DNA of 64,000 nt from Actinoplanes campanulatus (GCF_014647795.1 NZ_BMPW01000017.1:124001-188000), one strand, 5' to 3'. Shown: positions 46,620 through 56,116, numbered from the stretch's first letter. Made by a program: numbers and translations. The notes: generated by a model not told the origin, from the letters alone.

Positions 46620-49312
46620 AGCTGCTCCACACAGGTGAGGTGGTGCGAGGCGGACGAGCAGTACAGACCGCGGCAGGCGTCGACCTCGATGACCTCGACC
46701 GGCGCCCCGCCCGCGTCGCGCAGCTCGAACGAGGTCACCACGTCGACGTCGGGCTGCCGTTCGAGGAACGCCACGAGGGTCGAGGCGTACAGCGAGCGTC
46801 CCCAGCGCGCCGCCGCGCCGCCGGACGGGTGCAGGAGGGCTTCGAGCGCGGCGGCGATCGCCTCCTTGCCGGCCAGGGCGGCGACGCCCCGGCGCAGCAG
46901 CACGGTGGCGACCACCGTGACGGGGGCGTACAGCGGGCAGAGCACCGCGACCCGGGCGCCCATCGGCCGGGTCACGCCGGCCGCCTCGACGATGCGCTCG
47001 ACGAGGCTGACCGGGGGGTACGGCGCCGGGTCGTCGGGGCGGTCGGGCACGACCACCAGGCCGACCCGGCCGGGTTCGCGGTCGCCGGTCTGGTTGGTGT
47101 GCGGCAGGCAGCGCACCGCCGCGACCTCGGGGAAGGTGAGCGCCACCAGCTGCTCGTAGTCCCACGGGGTCAGTGACCGGTCGCGGTGCCGGGCACGGGC
47201 CGACGCGCGCGTCCGGTACGCCTGGTCGGACTCGGGGCCACGGCCGCGTACCGAGGCGAGGTCGGTGACCTTCTTGACGCCCCGGACCGGGGTGAGCGTG
47301 CCCTTGATGGTGCCGGGCGGCAGCGCCGTGGCGGAGCTCGGGTCGAGGGCCGGGTCGGCCGCGCCGGAGACGAACTCGGCCAGCACCGCGTCGACGACGA
47401 CGCCGCGCAGGTCGCCGAGGCGGTCCGGCGCCGACGTGACCAGGCGGATCCACCGGCCGGTGGCGGCGCTCACCTCGGTGCAGCCGGCCGGCCAGCCCGG
47501 CGGCGCGACGAACCGCAGCAGGCCGGCCTCGCGCAGCTGGCGCGACCCGTCCGCCACGGCCAGCTCGGACCAGGCGGTGCCGTCCCACCACTCCCAGCGG
47601 GCGTCGACCGGTTCGGTGGCGCCGCACGGCGCGGCCGAGTCGACGTCGAGGTAGAGCGAGACGCTGGAGCCCAGCGCCGGGTCGGGCAGGTCGAGGCCGA
47701 TCGCCACCATGCCCGGCGCGCCCAGGTCCGACACCGCCCGCCGGAACGGCCGGAACGTGCCGCTGCCGGCCTGCACCGCGTGCCGCCAGCCGCTGGTCGA
47801 CTCGACCCGGGTGGCCGGCAACGGTGACGTGGTGTAGCTGATCGTGATGCTGGACGCGATCGGCGGCACCGGCGGCGTCGGCATCACCGGGCCGGTAGGG
47901 CCGCCGGCGATCGCCTTGGTGGCGAAGTCCGCGACGCCGGCCTGGTAGGCGGTCCAGCCGAAGTCACCCTGGTGAAGGAAGGCGCGGACGAAGTGGCCCG
48001 GTTGCCCGCCGACGGTGAACCGCTCCGAGCCGACCTCGCCGCTGACGGTCGCGGTGACCGAACCGAACCGGTCCATGCCGGGCCCGAAACCGGACCAGTG
48101 CCCGTCGACCCGCCGCTGCCAGCGGACCGACGGGTCGCCCGGGTCGGCGAGCAGGGCGCCGATCCGTTCGAGCTCGTCGCGGACGGTCGAGTAGGCGCCG
48201 CCGAGCTTCAGCCGGGCCGAGGAGATCTGGGTCGTCATGTACGTCGCGGTCGACGCCGGGATGCCGCTGCCGCCCGCGGACGAGGCCAGGACCCCGTCGC
48301 CGGCCTGCATGGTGACCGTGATGGTCAGGCCCGCCAGCGCCTTGCCGAACGCCTCGTCGGAGCGCAGGTAGAACGCGTCGCCCCGCTTGGCGACCGCGCC
48401 GAACGGCTGGAACTCCTTGGTGAGGTCGACCGCGCCGTCGTTGTAGAAGGCGGCCTGCGGGACGTACGCGCTGCGGCCGGTGACCTCCACCGTGACCGCG
48501 GTGAACCCGAACCCCTCCGGGACCGTCACCCCCGGCGGGATGACGCACTCGATCCACGGTGGGCCGCCGTCCGGGGTCCCGCAGCCGCCGGTCAGCGTGA
48601 CCGAGACGGTGGCACCGGCGACCACCCCGCCGGTGGTCGGGCTGGTGGTGCCGTCCGTACGCGAGTAACGCCAGACCGCGCCGGTCAGCCCGCTCACGCC
48701 GGTGGCGCCGGCGAACGAGAGCCGGGTGGTGAGGGTGCCGTCGGCGAACGCCAGTGCCGGCGAGGAGATCCGCAGCACGTGCGGCGCGTCCGGTCCCTGC
48801 GGCACGGCCAGCGGGAACGGCGGGGCGGATGCCGCGACGCCGGGCAGGCCGGCCGCGGAGCCTCCGGGGGCGAGCGAGCGCACCCCGGCGAGGCTCGCGC
48901 CGTGGGCGGTCAGCGGGTCGGCCGTCGCGTACCGCCGCTCCTTGCCGAACGCGTCCTTGCCGCCGCGCAGCAGGGTGCCGCGGGGCACCACGGCGGGCGC
49001 CAGCTTGGGGTCGACGGTGACGTGCGCGACCACCCGGTCGGGCAGCACCGGCAAGCGCGGGATCCGCAGGATCGCCGCCAGCCACTCCACGTGCAGGCGG
49101 TCCGGCAGCGTCGCGGCGTGCGCGTCGAGCTGGGTGTACTCGGCGGCGAGGGCGCGCAGCAGGGCGCGGTCCGGCTGGTGCGGTGCGGACAGCGTGTCCG
49201 TGCCGTCGGGGCCGGCCTCGAAGAGGGCGTCGTACCAGGTGCCCCGGTCCAGCGCGGCGAACCGGGCCGCCACGGCGAGGGCCGCGACGACCTGCCCGGG
49301 AGTTCGGATCAT
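46616..49312 (-). CDS. Baseplate J-like protein 1 (Afp11-like)
   Basis: An 898-aa baseplate wedge protein. LHVEWLAAILRIPRLPVLPD, VVPRGTLLRGGKDAFGKERR and near the end SLTPWDYEQLVALTFPEVAAV, RCLPHTN, then VEVIEVDACRGLYC, are family landmarks (the last corresponds to the terminal wedge strand). It is among the longest of the baseplate proteins, with an internal beta-rich insert at about 200-560. ATG 49312 overlaps gp25 by four bases. Confidence 0.88.
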   Translation of the reverse strand: MIRTPGQVVAALAVAARFAALDRGTWYDALFEAGPDGTDTLSAPHQPDRALLRALAAEYTQLDAHAATLPDRLHVEWLAAILRIPRLPVLPDRVVAHVTVDPKLAPAVVPRGTLLRGGKDAFGKERRYATADPLTAHGASLAGVRSLAPGGSAAGLPGVAASAPPFPLAVPQGPDAPHVLRISSPALAFADGTLTTRLSFAGATGVSGLTGAVWRYSRTDGTTSPTTGGVVAGATVSVTLTGGCGTPDGGPPWIECVIPPGVTVPEGFGFTAVTVEVTGRSAYVPQAAFYNDGAVDLTKEFQPFGAVAKRGDAFYLRSDEAFGKALAGLTITVTMQAGDGVLASSAGGSGIPASTATYMTTQISSARLKLGGAYSTVRDELERIGALLADPGDPSVRWQRRVDGHWSGFGPGMDRFGSVTATVSGEVGSERFTVGGQPGHFVRAFLHQGDFGWTAYQAGVADFATKAIAGGPTGPVMPTPPVPPIASSITISYTTSPLPATRVESTSGWRHAVQAGSGTFRPFRRAVSDLGAPGMVAIGLDLPDPALGSSVSLYLDVDSAAPCGATEPVDARWEWWDGTAWSELAVADGSRQLREAGLLRFVAPPGWPAGCTEVSAATGRWIRLVTSAPDRLGDLRGVVVDAVLAEFVSGAADPALDPSSATALPPGTIKGTLTPVRGVKKVTDLASVRGRGPESDQAYRTRASARARHRDRSLTPWDYEQLVALTFPEVAAVRCLPHTNQTGDREPGRVGLVVVPDRPDDPAPYPPVSLVERIVEAAGVTRPMGARVAVLCPLYAPVTVVATVLLRRGVAALAGKEAIAAALEALLHPSGGAAARWGRSLYASTLVAFLERQPDVDVVTSFELRDAGGAPVEVIEVDACRGLYCSSASHHLTCVEQL

Positions 49313-49725
49313 GCCGCGCCCGCCAGGTAGAACGGGACCACCAGGCTGTTCGGGCGGCGGTGCCGGTCGATCCGGTACTCGATGGTGACGTCGACCCGGT
49401 CGTCGGCGTCACCGGCCGGCACCGCGACGACCGCGTCCACGATGACCCGCGGCTCGCCGAGCACCAGCGCCCGGCGTACGTCGTCGGCCAGCCGGTAGCA
49501 GGCGTCGGCGGTGCTGGGCTCGAACACGTGCCGGTCGACGCCGGCGCCGAGGCTCGGGCGCATCACCCGGCTGCCGAGCAGGGTGCGCAGCAGGATCACC
49601 ATCGCCTCCTCGACGTGCTCGGCGCCGTCGTTCAGGGCGACCACGACGGTGCCGTCCGGGGCCGGGGCCCACCGCGGCGGGAACGCCCAGCCCCGGCCGA
49701 CCTGCGGGTAGTCGCCGGCGGTCAT
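49309..49725 (-). CDS. gp25/GPW-like baseplate wedge protein
   Basis: A 138-aa lysozyme-like-fold baseplate protein (no enzymatic role) that starts sheath assembly in contractile tails. VEEAMVILLRTLLGSRVMRPSLGAG is the diagnostic EPR-region equivalent, here R-P-S rather than E-P-R, followed by VDVTIEYRI and PNSLVVPFYL. ATG 49725 overlaps the PAAR stop. Confidence 0.9.
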   Translation of the reverse strand: MTAGDYPQVGRGWAFPPRWAPAPDGTVVVALNDGAEHVEEAMVILLRTLLGSRVMRPSLGAGVDRHVFEPSTADACYRLADDVRRALVLGEPRVIVDAVVAVPAGDADDRVDVTIEYRIDRHRRPNSLVVPFYLAGAA

Positions 49726-49997
49726 CCGATCACCACCGTGGGGCTGCCGACCGCGACCGAGGCGCCGCAGCCGCACGAGTCGCCGGCGCGCAGCGCGGGC
49801 CGGCCCTGGATCAGCACCGTGACGGAGCCGGCCACGAACGGCGACGCGGGCAGGTGCGACGGCGGCGGGATGACGCACACGTGCATGTCCCCCGCCACCG
49901 CGGCCGGCATCCCGGCGATGAGCACGGTGGCGACGCCGGGTCCGACGACGGTCCCGCCGTGCACGGTGGTGTCCCCCACCCGGGCGGCTGCCGGCAT
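49722..49997 (-). CDS. PAAR-domain spike tip protein
   Basis: A 91-aa PAAR protein that caps the spike. MPAAARVGDTTVHGGTVVGPG opens it; HVCVIPPPSH and SCGCGASVAVGSPTVVIG hold the His/Cys residues that bind the tip metal. No C-terminal toxin extension. Seven bases separate it from the VgrG-like spike gene. Confidence 0.93.
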   Translation of the reverse strand: MPAAARVGDTTVHGGTVVGPGVATVLIAGMPAAVAGDMHVCVIPPPSHLPASPFVAGSVTVLIQGRPALRAGDSCGCGASVAVGSPTVVIG

Positions 49998-50005
49998 TGC
50001 GCCTC

Positions 50006-51724
50006 CTAGTTGATGGTGACGAGCGATCCCTTGAGCGCCAGGGACCCGGTCGCCTGGAGGTCGAAGGTCGCGGAACTCTCGATTTTGGACGGCCCGGAGG
50101 CCTTGCCCTCGAGTTTGAGCGCGTCGAGCTTGACGGTGCCGGCCGACGACGTGAGCGTGATGTCGCCCTTCGCCGCGGTGAGTTCGATGCCGTCGGCGGA
50201 GAGCCGGATGGCGTTGCCCGAGTCGCCGTGGGTCAGCACCAGCTCGGCGTCCTTGTCGTTGAGCACGAGGGTGTTCCCCTTGCCCGAGGCGAGGGTCACC
50301 GTCGCGTTGTCGTCGTCCTCGAAGCGCAGCACGTGCCCGCCCGGGGTCATCAGCAGGCGTACGGCGTTGGCCTCCGGGTCGACCGTGATCGGAGGTTGCT
50401 GCCTGCCGTTGTAGAGCGAGCCGAGCACGACGGGGGCGGCGGCGTCGCCGTCGACGAAGCCGACCAGCACCTCCTGGCCGACGTCCGGCACCACGACAGT
50501 GCCGTACCCGTCGCCGGCGTCGAGGGTGGACAGCCGGGCCCACACGCCGTCGCCGCCGTCCGCGCGCCAGGGCAGGCGGACCCGGACCCGGCAGAGCGAG
50601 TCGGGATCGTCCAGCGCCTCGACCACCCCGACGACCAGGCCCGGCCCGGCGGCGGCCGGCGGCGGTGCCAGGGCCGGCGGTGACCCGACCTGGAACTCGG
50701 TGCGGTACCCGTCGGCCGAGAGGCGGTGCCGGGCCGCGGTCACGTAGTGCGGGCCGGACATGCGTCGGCCGATGCCGGCGATGGAGACCCAGCCGTCGCA
50801 GCGCAGTGCCGGGTCGCCCTGCACCACCCCGGTGCCGAAGTAGTGGGCCAGCGCGGCGATCCGGTGGGCGGCCACCGCCCGCGAGTCGGCCGCATCGGCG
50901 GCGGCCACGGCCGGCGACTCGACCCGTACGGTGCGCAACGGCCAGCCGGTGTCGCCGACCGCGGCGTCGTGGGCGGCGCGGTCGCCGAGGTCCATGGCGG
51001 CTGCCCCGGCACCCTGTTCGGCCTCGGTCGCCTCCAGCGCGTCGACGTCCCAGGCCACGCCGACCGCGCTGTCGATGGCGCGGGTGAGGTCCTGCGTCAG
51101 GTGCAGCTCGACGATCGAGCGGGTGTAGTCCAGCTCGATCGGCTGTTGCGGGGCGGACGGCGGGCGCAGCACCAGCGTCCCGGCGCGTACGTAGGTCACC
51201 CAGCCCAGCTCGGCGGCGCGGCGTTTGAGCAGCTCCCAGTCGCTGATCCGGTCGCTCACCACGAACGGCCGGGTCAGCCCGCCGGCGGCGTCGGTGTCCA
51301 GGCCGTAGTCGGCGGCGATGGCCGCGGCGACGTCCGCGTCGCTGACGTCGGCGAGCTGCCGTGACCGGGGCGGGTGGTCGAGCAGGATGGACCGGGCGCG
51401 CCCCTCGACCCGCAGCAGCGGCCGGCCGCCGCGCGGGAAGTGGGTGGTGAGCGACGCGATCACGCCGTCGAAGACGGTGGTCAGGTCGGCGTGGTAGCCG
51501 AGCGAGACCGCGACCGCCGCGCCCGGCTCGAACGGGCCGTCGTCGCTGTGCCGGACCGCCCGGCGGTCGGCGTCCCAGTTCTGCACGAGCAGGGTGAGCC
51601 GGCCGTGCCGGCCGACCTCCTCGTGCACGTCGATCTCGACCACGTCGGCGGCGACCAGTGGTTCGAGCGGGCTGCCGGCGACCCGGACCTCGAAGGCCGG
51701 CCGGTCGCGCTGCGCCCCGGTCAT
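50006..51724 (-). CDS. VgrG/gp5-like spike protein (Pvc8-like)
   Basis: A 572-aa trimeric spike. The N-terminal gp27-like domain carries PFVVSDRISDWELLKRRAAELG; the OB fold follows at about 380-460 (CRVRVRLPWRADGGDGVWARL, VVVPDVGQEVLVGFVDGD), then a beta-helical needle of short repeats (TVTLASGKGNTLVLNDKDAE, IELTAAKGDITLTS). It should puncture the target envelope with the PAAR tip. ATG 51724 overlaps the LysM gene stop. Confidence 0.93.
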   Translation of the reverse strand: MTGAQRDRPAFEVRVAGSPLEPLVAADVVEIDVHEEVGRHGRLTLLVQNWDADRRAVRHSDDGPFEPGAAVAVSLGYHADLTTVFDGVIASLTTHFPRGGRPLLRVEGRARSILLDHPPRSRQLADVSDADVAAAIAADYGLDTDAAGGLTRPFVVSDRISDWELLKRRAAELGWVTYVRAGTLVLRPPSAPQQPIELDYTRSIVELHLTQDLTRAIDSAVGVAWDVDALEATEAEQGAGAAAMDLGDRAAHDAAVGDTGWPLRTVRVESPAVAAADAADSRAVAAHRIAALAHYFGTGVVQGDPALRCDGWVSIAGIGRRMSGPHYVTAARHRLSADGYRTEFQVGSPPALAPPPAAAGPGLVVGVVEALDDPDSLCRVRVRLPWRADGGDGVWARLSTLDAGDGYGTVVVPDVGQEVLVGFVDGDAAAPVVLGSLYNGRQQPPITVDPEANAVRLLMTPGGHVLRFEDDDNATVTLASGKGNTLVLNDKDAELVLTHGDSGNAIRLSADGIELTAAKGDITLTSSAGTVKLDALKLEGKASGPSKIESSATFDLQATGSLALKGSLVTIN

Positions 51725-52395
51725 CGCCGCACCGCCAGCGGCGGCAGGATCAGCAACTGGCCGGTGACCAGGCCGCGGGGGTTGGCCAGCCGGTTGGCCG
51801 CGGCGAGCGGGCGCCAGAACGCGGAGTCGCCGTACACCTGGGCGGCGATCGTGTCGAGCCGCTCGCCGTCGCTGACCAGCCAGGTCTGGTACAGATCGGG
51901 GGAGCTGGGGCGGTCCTCGGCGGCCACCTCCTCCGGCGACAGCGCCTCCTTGAGGGCGAGCTTGACCGTCGCCCGCAGCGGCTCACCCGTACGGTCGAAG
52001 AGCTTGTAGGTCACGTCGGCCTGGGTGAGGACGCCGCGGAAGCTGAACCGCCCCCAGTAGGCGTGCACGTAGTACGGCTGGTGGGTGTCGCCCTGGAACC
52101 TGGTGAGCTCGAGCAGCGCATCGAGGCTGCGCCCGATTCCGCCCGGCTCGCCGACCACGCCGGTGCCGTCGAGCAGCAGGTCGAGCTGAATCTGGTCCGG
52201 CTCGCCGCCGCTGAACGACTGCTGCGGCGCCGACGTGCCCGCCGACTGGGTGGCCTGGTAGACGTTCTTGCGGGAGAAGGCCAGCTCGGTCGGGTTGAGC
52301 TGGGCCTGCCAGCGGATGCCGGCCGGGCGCTCGAAGTTGATGTCCGCGTACGCGTCCAGGGTCAGCTTGGTGAGTTGCAGCTCGGTCAGGTTCAT
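51721..52395 (-). CDS. LysM-domain tube-baseplate adaptor (Pvc7-like)
   Basis: A 224-aa protein. Residues 1-150 match the CIS tube adaptor region (ELAFSRKNVYQATQSAGTS, QIQLDLLLDGTG), and the C-terminal LysM is TWLVSDGERLDTIAAQVYG, FWRPLAAANRLANPRGLVTG. In PVC/Afp this protein links inner tube and spike. ATG 52395 overlaps the stop of the 54-aa gene (ATGA), which decides it over the in-frame GTG at 52404. Confidence 0.9.
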   Translation of the reverse strand: MNLTELQLTKLTLDAYADINFERPAGIRWQAQLNPTELAFSRKNVYQATQSAGTSAPQQSFSGGEPDQIQLDLLLDGTGVVGEPGGIGRSLDALLELTRFQGDTHQPYYVHAYWGRFSFRGVLTQADVTYKLFDRTGEPLRATVKLALKEALSPEEVAAEDRPSSPDLYQTWLVSDGERLDTIAAQVYGDSAFWRPLAAANRLANPRGLVTGQLLILPPLAVRR

Positions 52396-52556
52396 CGGTC
52401 CCACTCCCGGCGCAGGATCTCCAGTACGCGCTCGGTGGCCCGGCGGACGATCACCTCCAGGTCGGCGTCGACCGCGGGCTCCCCCGGTGTCGGCGGCACC
52501 GGGGACGGCGCCGCCACGACCGTCTCGGTGACGATCTCGCCGATCGTGACCGCCAT
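52392..52556 (-). CDS. 54-aa Pvc6/Afp6-like (DUF5908-type) protein
   Basis: A very short gene between tube and LysM adaptor. It begins MAVTIGEIVTETVV, continues with an Ala/Pro linker and ends in a helix (DLEVIVRRATERVLEILRRE). DUF5908-like proteins of about 55-60 aa with an N-terminal (P/A)(I/V)xIxE(L/I)(V/I) strand sit at exactly this place in PVC/Afp loci. ATG 52556 lies one base after the tube gene stop; stop overlaps the next ATG. Confidence 0.75.
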   Translation of the reverse strand: MAVTIGEIVTETVVAAPSPVPPTPGEPAVDADLEVIVRRATERVLEILRREWDR

Positions 52557-52557
52557 G

Positions 52558-53019
52558 TCAGATCACCTGCTTGAGCAGGAGCCCGTGGTGGGCGATCTCG
52601 ATGGACTCGATGGCCACCGCGGACGACTGCGCGTCGAGGTCCGGTCCGGTGAGCTTGGCCGGCCAGCCCCGGGTGAACGCCCAGACCCGCACCGGCGCCA
52701 GCGCGCCGTCCACGGTGCTCATCAGCACCACGGTGCCGTCCCGCGGGACCACCACGCCGGTGACGTGGAACTCGTAGAACCAGCTCCACAGCTCCTGCAG
52801 CGGGCCGGCGCCCTGGCTGAGCACCAGGTTGGGAAACGACGCCCGGCTCGGGAACCGGTGCGCGAACCGGTTCTCGCCGCCCTCCTGGTACTCCTCGACG
52901 TTCACCTCCCCGGCCAGCCCGGTGCACTTGGAGAAGTTCACCGCGGCCAGGCCGTCGATGGTCAGCACGAAGTGCGCCGTGATGTACGGCTCGACGGTGG
53001 GCGACGCGAACGGCAGCAC
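52558..53019 (-). CDS. Inner tube protein 2 (Pvc5/Afp5-like)
   Basis: A 153-aa gp19-type tail-tube protein. HFVLTIDGLAAVNFSKCTGL, PNLVLSQGAGPLQELWSWFYE and IESIEIAHHGLLL follow the tube fold pattern. Being the second copy, it probably forms the tube-initiating ring at the baseplate. Start GTG 53019, four bases after the first tube gene. Confidence 0.9.
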   Translation of the reverse strand: MLPFASPTVEPYITAHFVLTIDGLAAVNFSKCTGLAGEVNVEEYQEGGENRFAHRFPSRASFPNLVLSQGAGPLQELWSWFYEFHVTGVVVPRDGTVVLMSTVDGALAPVRVWAFTRGWPAKLTGPDLDAQSSAVAIESIEIAHHGLLLKQVI

Positions 53020-53023
53020 CCTG

Positions 53024-53464
53024 TCACCTGGTCTCGATCTCGATGCCCTCGCAGGCGAACTCGAGGCTCTCGATGGCGACGTCGGTGCCGGTCGACTTGA
53101 GGCCGGGGCCCTCCAGCTTGACCGGCCAGGCCGCCTTGATCTTCCAGGTCATCACCGGCTCGCTCACCTCGTTGAGCAGGCTGATGCTCACGTCCCGGCG
53201 CTCCACCGCGCCGACCGTGATCGAGTTGTACCACTGGAACAACCCGTTGCCGGCCTCGGCCGGGGCGATGCCGCGCTTGAGCGTGACGTTCGAGAACTTG
53301 CGCAGGCCGGGCTGCTTGTGCGTGGAGAACTGCAGGTCGGCGCCGCCGCGGTACTCGATGACCTCGGCCTCCAGGGTGAGCCCGCTCACCTCGGAGAAGC
53401 TGGTCGTTCCCCGCTCCTGGTCGCCCCAGTCGACGACGAAGTGCAGTGTGGACAGCGGATACAT
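53024..53464 (-). CDS. Inner tube protein 1 (Pvc1/Afp1-like)
   Basis: A 146-aa tail-tube protein, the main tube building block. YPLSTLHFVVDWGDQERGTT, SEVSGLTLEAEVIEYRGGAD, LKRGIAPAEAGNGLFQWYN and IESLEFACEGIEIE follow the family layout throughout. It lies 20 bases after the sheath gene with AGGAGCC upstream of ATG 53464. Confidence 0.93.
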   Translation of the reverse strand: MYPLSTLHFVVDWGDQERGTTSFSEVSGLTLEAEVIEYRGGADLQFSTHKQPGLRKFSNVTLKRGIAPAEAGNGLFQWYNSITVGAVERRDVSISLLNEVSEPVMTWKIKAAWPVKLEGPGLKSTGTDVAIESLEFACEGIEIETR

Positions 53465-53484
53465 CGATCAGGCTCCTTCGCGGA

Positions 53485-56094
53485 TCACTCGGACAGCCGC
53501 TTGTGGCTGAAGCGGAACACGACGAACTCGGCGGGCTTGGCGGGCGCGATCGCCACCTCGGTGATGATCAGGCCCAGGTCGATGTCGGCTTCGGTCATCG
53601 TCTCGCCGAGGCCGACCCGCACCCGGTAGGCCTGCTCGGGTTTGGTGCCCGCCAGCGCGCCGGCCCGCCACTGCTGGTCGAGGAAGTTCTCCACCGACAC
53701 CTTGATGCGGATCCAGGTACGCGCGGTGTTGGGCTCGAAGACCACCCACTGGGTCGCCCGGTCCACCGAGGTCTCGATCATGTTGAACAACCGCCGGACG
53801 TTGACGTAACGCCACTGGGTGTCGTCGGTCGCGTTGCGGGCGCCCCAGAGCCGGGTGCCGCGGCCGGGGAACGCCCGGATGAGGTTGACCCCGCCGGGGT
53901 TGAGCAGGTCCTGCCGCCGCTGGGTGTAGCTCTGCGACAGCCCGACGATGCCGGTGACCGCCTCGTTGCCGGGCGCCTTGTGCACGCCGCGGAGCCGGTC
54001 GGTGCGGGCGAACACCCCCGCGACGAAGCCGGACGGCGGCACCGTCGTGAACCGGTCGCGCGAGTCCGGGTCGATCGAGACGATCCTCAGGTGCGGGGCG
54101 TACACGGCGGCGTGGGTCGACGCGAGCGTCGTGTTGCGCCACGCCAGCAGCGCGGCGTCGTCGTCCTCGTCCGGCGCGTCGACGATGGCGAACCGGCGGA
54201 ACTCCTCGCAGTGCGCGACGATCTGGCCCACCAGGTCGGCGCGCAGCAGCGGGTCGCCGACCGTCACCAGGTCCGGGCAGATCACCATGGCCGGCTCCGG
54301 CACCTCCTCGAGGCGGGCGAGCCCGGACCGGAAGTCGTCGTTGGTGGCGGGCTTGTCCGCGCCGATCCTGTCGGGGGTCACGTAGAACGGGGCGGCCGCG
54401 AGCGACACGGCCGGCGCGCCGGCGGCCCGGGGCGCGACCCGGATCAGCGCGGAGACGCCGTTGACGACGTCGTCCTTGGCGAAGTACCGCGGGTGGTCCT
54501 CACTCAGCGACAGGCCGGTGAAGCTCTCCGCAACGGCGCCGTTCACCGCCACGGTGACCGCGAACCGCTCGGCGCCCACCGAGGCGCTCTCCACGGCGTA
54601 CAGCCCGAAGCGCCGCTGGGTGTTGTCGCTGACCGCGGTCGAGGCCGGGAAGCGCAGCACGTACGTGTCACCGCCGGCCGGCGCCACGTCGGTGATCGCG
54701 GCGAACGCGGTGCCGATCGCCAGCCGGTCGCCGGGCCGCGGCGCCACCGCGCAGCGCACGGCGAGGCCCTCGTCCGCGTCCGCCTGCAGGGTGAAGGCCG
54801 CGTCGGTGTACGTGTGCGCCGCGTTCGGCGTCGGCGCGAGCGTGAACCCGGTCGGGGTACGGGTCGCCACGACAGCGGTGGCGCCGGTACCCGTGTAGGT
54901 GACCTGCGCGCCCAACGGCAGGAAGCCGTACCCGTTGGCGACGTCCGGGGCGGTCAGGTCGGTGATGCTCAGCCCGCTGTCGGCGAGCAGCACCGCGAAC
55001 ACCGGCGCGTTGACCGTCACCGGGCCGCTGGGCGGCGGCGCCGAGCCGACGACGTCGAAGCGGTTGGAGGTCCAGACCGCGGCCCGGCCGTCGCTCGTGG
55101 TGATACGGGCGGCGGCGCTCTGCGGCGCGGACGCGGACAGGTCCGCCGAAACCGGCGCGGTCAGCGGGCGTTCGAACGCGAGCGCCGACAGCGGAACCGA
55201 CGTGCTGAGCGGCGAGCCGGAGGGCTGGTTGGCCACGATCGCGGTGGCCGGGAAGTTCGCCCGCCGCAGTACGAAGGCGGCGCCCGGCACGCTGCCGAGG
55301 GCGGCGTCGAGGGCCAGCCGCACCGCGCTGCCGGCGGTGGCCACATCGGTGACCCGGGCCGCCGACCGGGTGCCGTTCGGGTGGGTGGCCACGACGACGT
55401 CGCCCACCCGGAAGCCCTTGCCGGTGGCGAGGTACACCGACGGCGTGCCGGAGGCCGCGGCGCTGGCCACGACAGACCCGGTGGTCATCGCGGCGGCGCC
55501 GGCCGAACTCAGCGTGATCGCGTTCGGGGTCAGCGACACCACCGTCGCGGTCACCGGCGCGGCGGCCGAACCCGACGCCGGCACCGGGACGAGGGCCAGC
55601 GTGTCACCGGGCCGCAGCCCGGTGGTGGAGGCCACCTGGAGCACGTGCTCGCCGGAGCTGGTGACCGAGACCGCCGGCCCGGTGGTCGTCGCCCGGTAGA
55701 ACGCGCCCGACGCCCCCGCGACGTCCGGGCGCACCTCGACGGTGAGCGCGTTGCCCCAGGTGCCCGGCGAACTGGCGGTGATGGCGAAGCTCTGCGTACC
55801 GGAGAGGTCGAACGCCTTCCAGGACGCCTCCGAGGAGGGATCCACCCGGACCACCCAGGCGGCCGGGCCGCCGTTCTCGAAGAAACCGAAGACCGACTCC
55901 GCCAGGTAGCCGCGGGCCGAGGCGGCTCCGAACGTACGGACGAAGTCCGCCCAGCCGGTGACGCGGGTCGGCGTGAGGACCGGTCCTTTGCGGGCGGTGC
56001 CGAGTACCGCCACGACACTTGTCGGTGCGGCGGCGATCGGCTGTGGTCCCGACGAGACCTCCTCTATGTAGACCCCCGGAGACAGGTAGGTCAC
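53485..56094 (-). CDS. Contractile tail sheath protein with large insertion
   Basis: An 869-aa sheath protein. The N-terminus (YLSPGVYIEEVSSGPQPIAA, VAVLGTARKGPVLTPTRV) and C-terminus (NVRRLFNMIETSVDRATQWV, NFLDQQWRAGALAG, ADIDLGLIITEVAIAPAKPA, FSHKRLSE) are standard. Between about 140 and 530 is a beta-rich insertion made of repeated segments of the type STTGLRPGDTLALVPVPASG and GKGFRVGDVVVATHPNGTRS. Ordinary CIS sheaths are 350-500 aa, so the surface of this particle is probably decorated by extra domains. ATG 56094. Confidence 0.93.
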   Translation of the reverse strand: MTYLSPGVYIEEVSSGPQPIAAAPTSVVAVLGTARKGPVLTPTRVTGWADFVRTFGAASARGYLAESVFGFFENGGPAAWVVRVDPSSEASWKAFDLSGTQSFAITASSPGTWGNALTVEVRPDVAGASGAFYRATTTGPAVSVTSSGEHVLQVASTTGLRPGDTLALVPVPASGSAAAPVTATVVSLTPNAITLSSAGAAAMTTGSVVASAAASGTPSVYLATGKGFRVGDVVVATHPNGTRSAARVTDVATAGSAVRLALDAALGSVPGAAFVLRRANFPATAIVANQPSGSPLSTSVPLSALAFERPLTAPVSADLSASAPQSAAARITTSDGRAAVWTSNRFDVVGSAPPPSGPVTVNAPVFAVLLADSGLSITDLTAPDVANGYGFLPLGAQVTYTGTGATAVVATRTPTGFTLAPTPNAAHTYTDAAFTLQADADEGLAVRCAVAPRPGDRLAIGTAFAAITDVAPAGGDTYVLRFPASTAVSDNTQRRFGLYAVESASVGAERFAVTVAVNGAVAESFTGLSLSEDHPRYFAKDDVVNGVSALIRVAPRAAGAPAVSLAAAPFYVTPDRIGADKPATNDDFRSGLARLEEVPEPAMVICPDLVTVGDPLLRADLVGQIVAHCEEFRRFAIVDAPDEDDDAALLAWRNTTLASTHAAVYAPHLRIVSIDPDSRDRFTTVPPSGFVAGVFARTDRLRGVHKAPGNEAVTGIVGLSQSYTQRRQDLLNPGGVNLIRAFPGRGTRLWGARNATDDTQWRYVNVRRLFNMIETSVDRATQWVVFEPNTARTWIRIKVSVENFLDQQWRAGALAGTKPEQAYRVRVGLGETMTEADIDLGLIITEVAIAPAKPAEFVVFRFSHKRLSE

Positions 56095-56116
56095 AGTGCC
56101 CTCCTCGGTTCTGCGT

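Noticed and set aside
46616-51724. Type VI secretion system
   Set aside because: A VgrG/PAAR pair is present, but there are no TssJLM membrane complex genes, and LysM adaptor, DUF4255 and CIS tape-measure genes mark an extracellular system.
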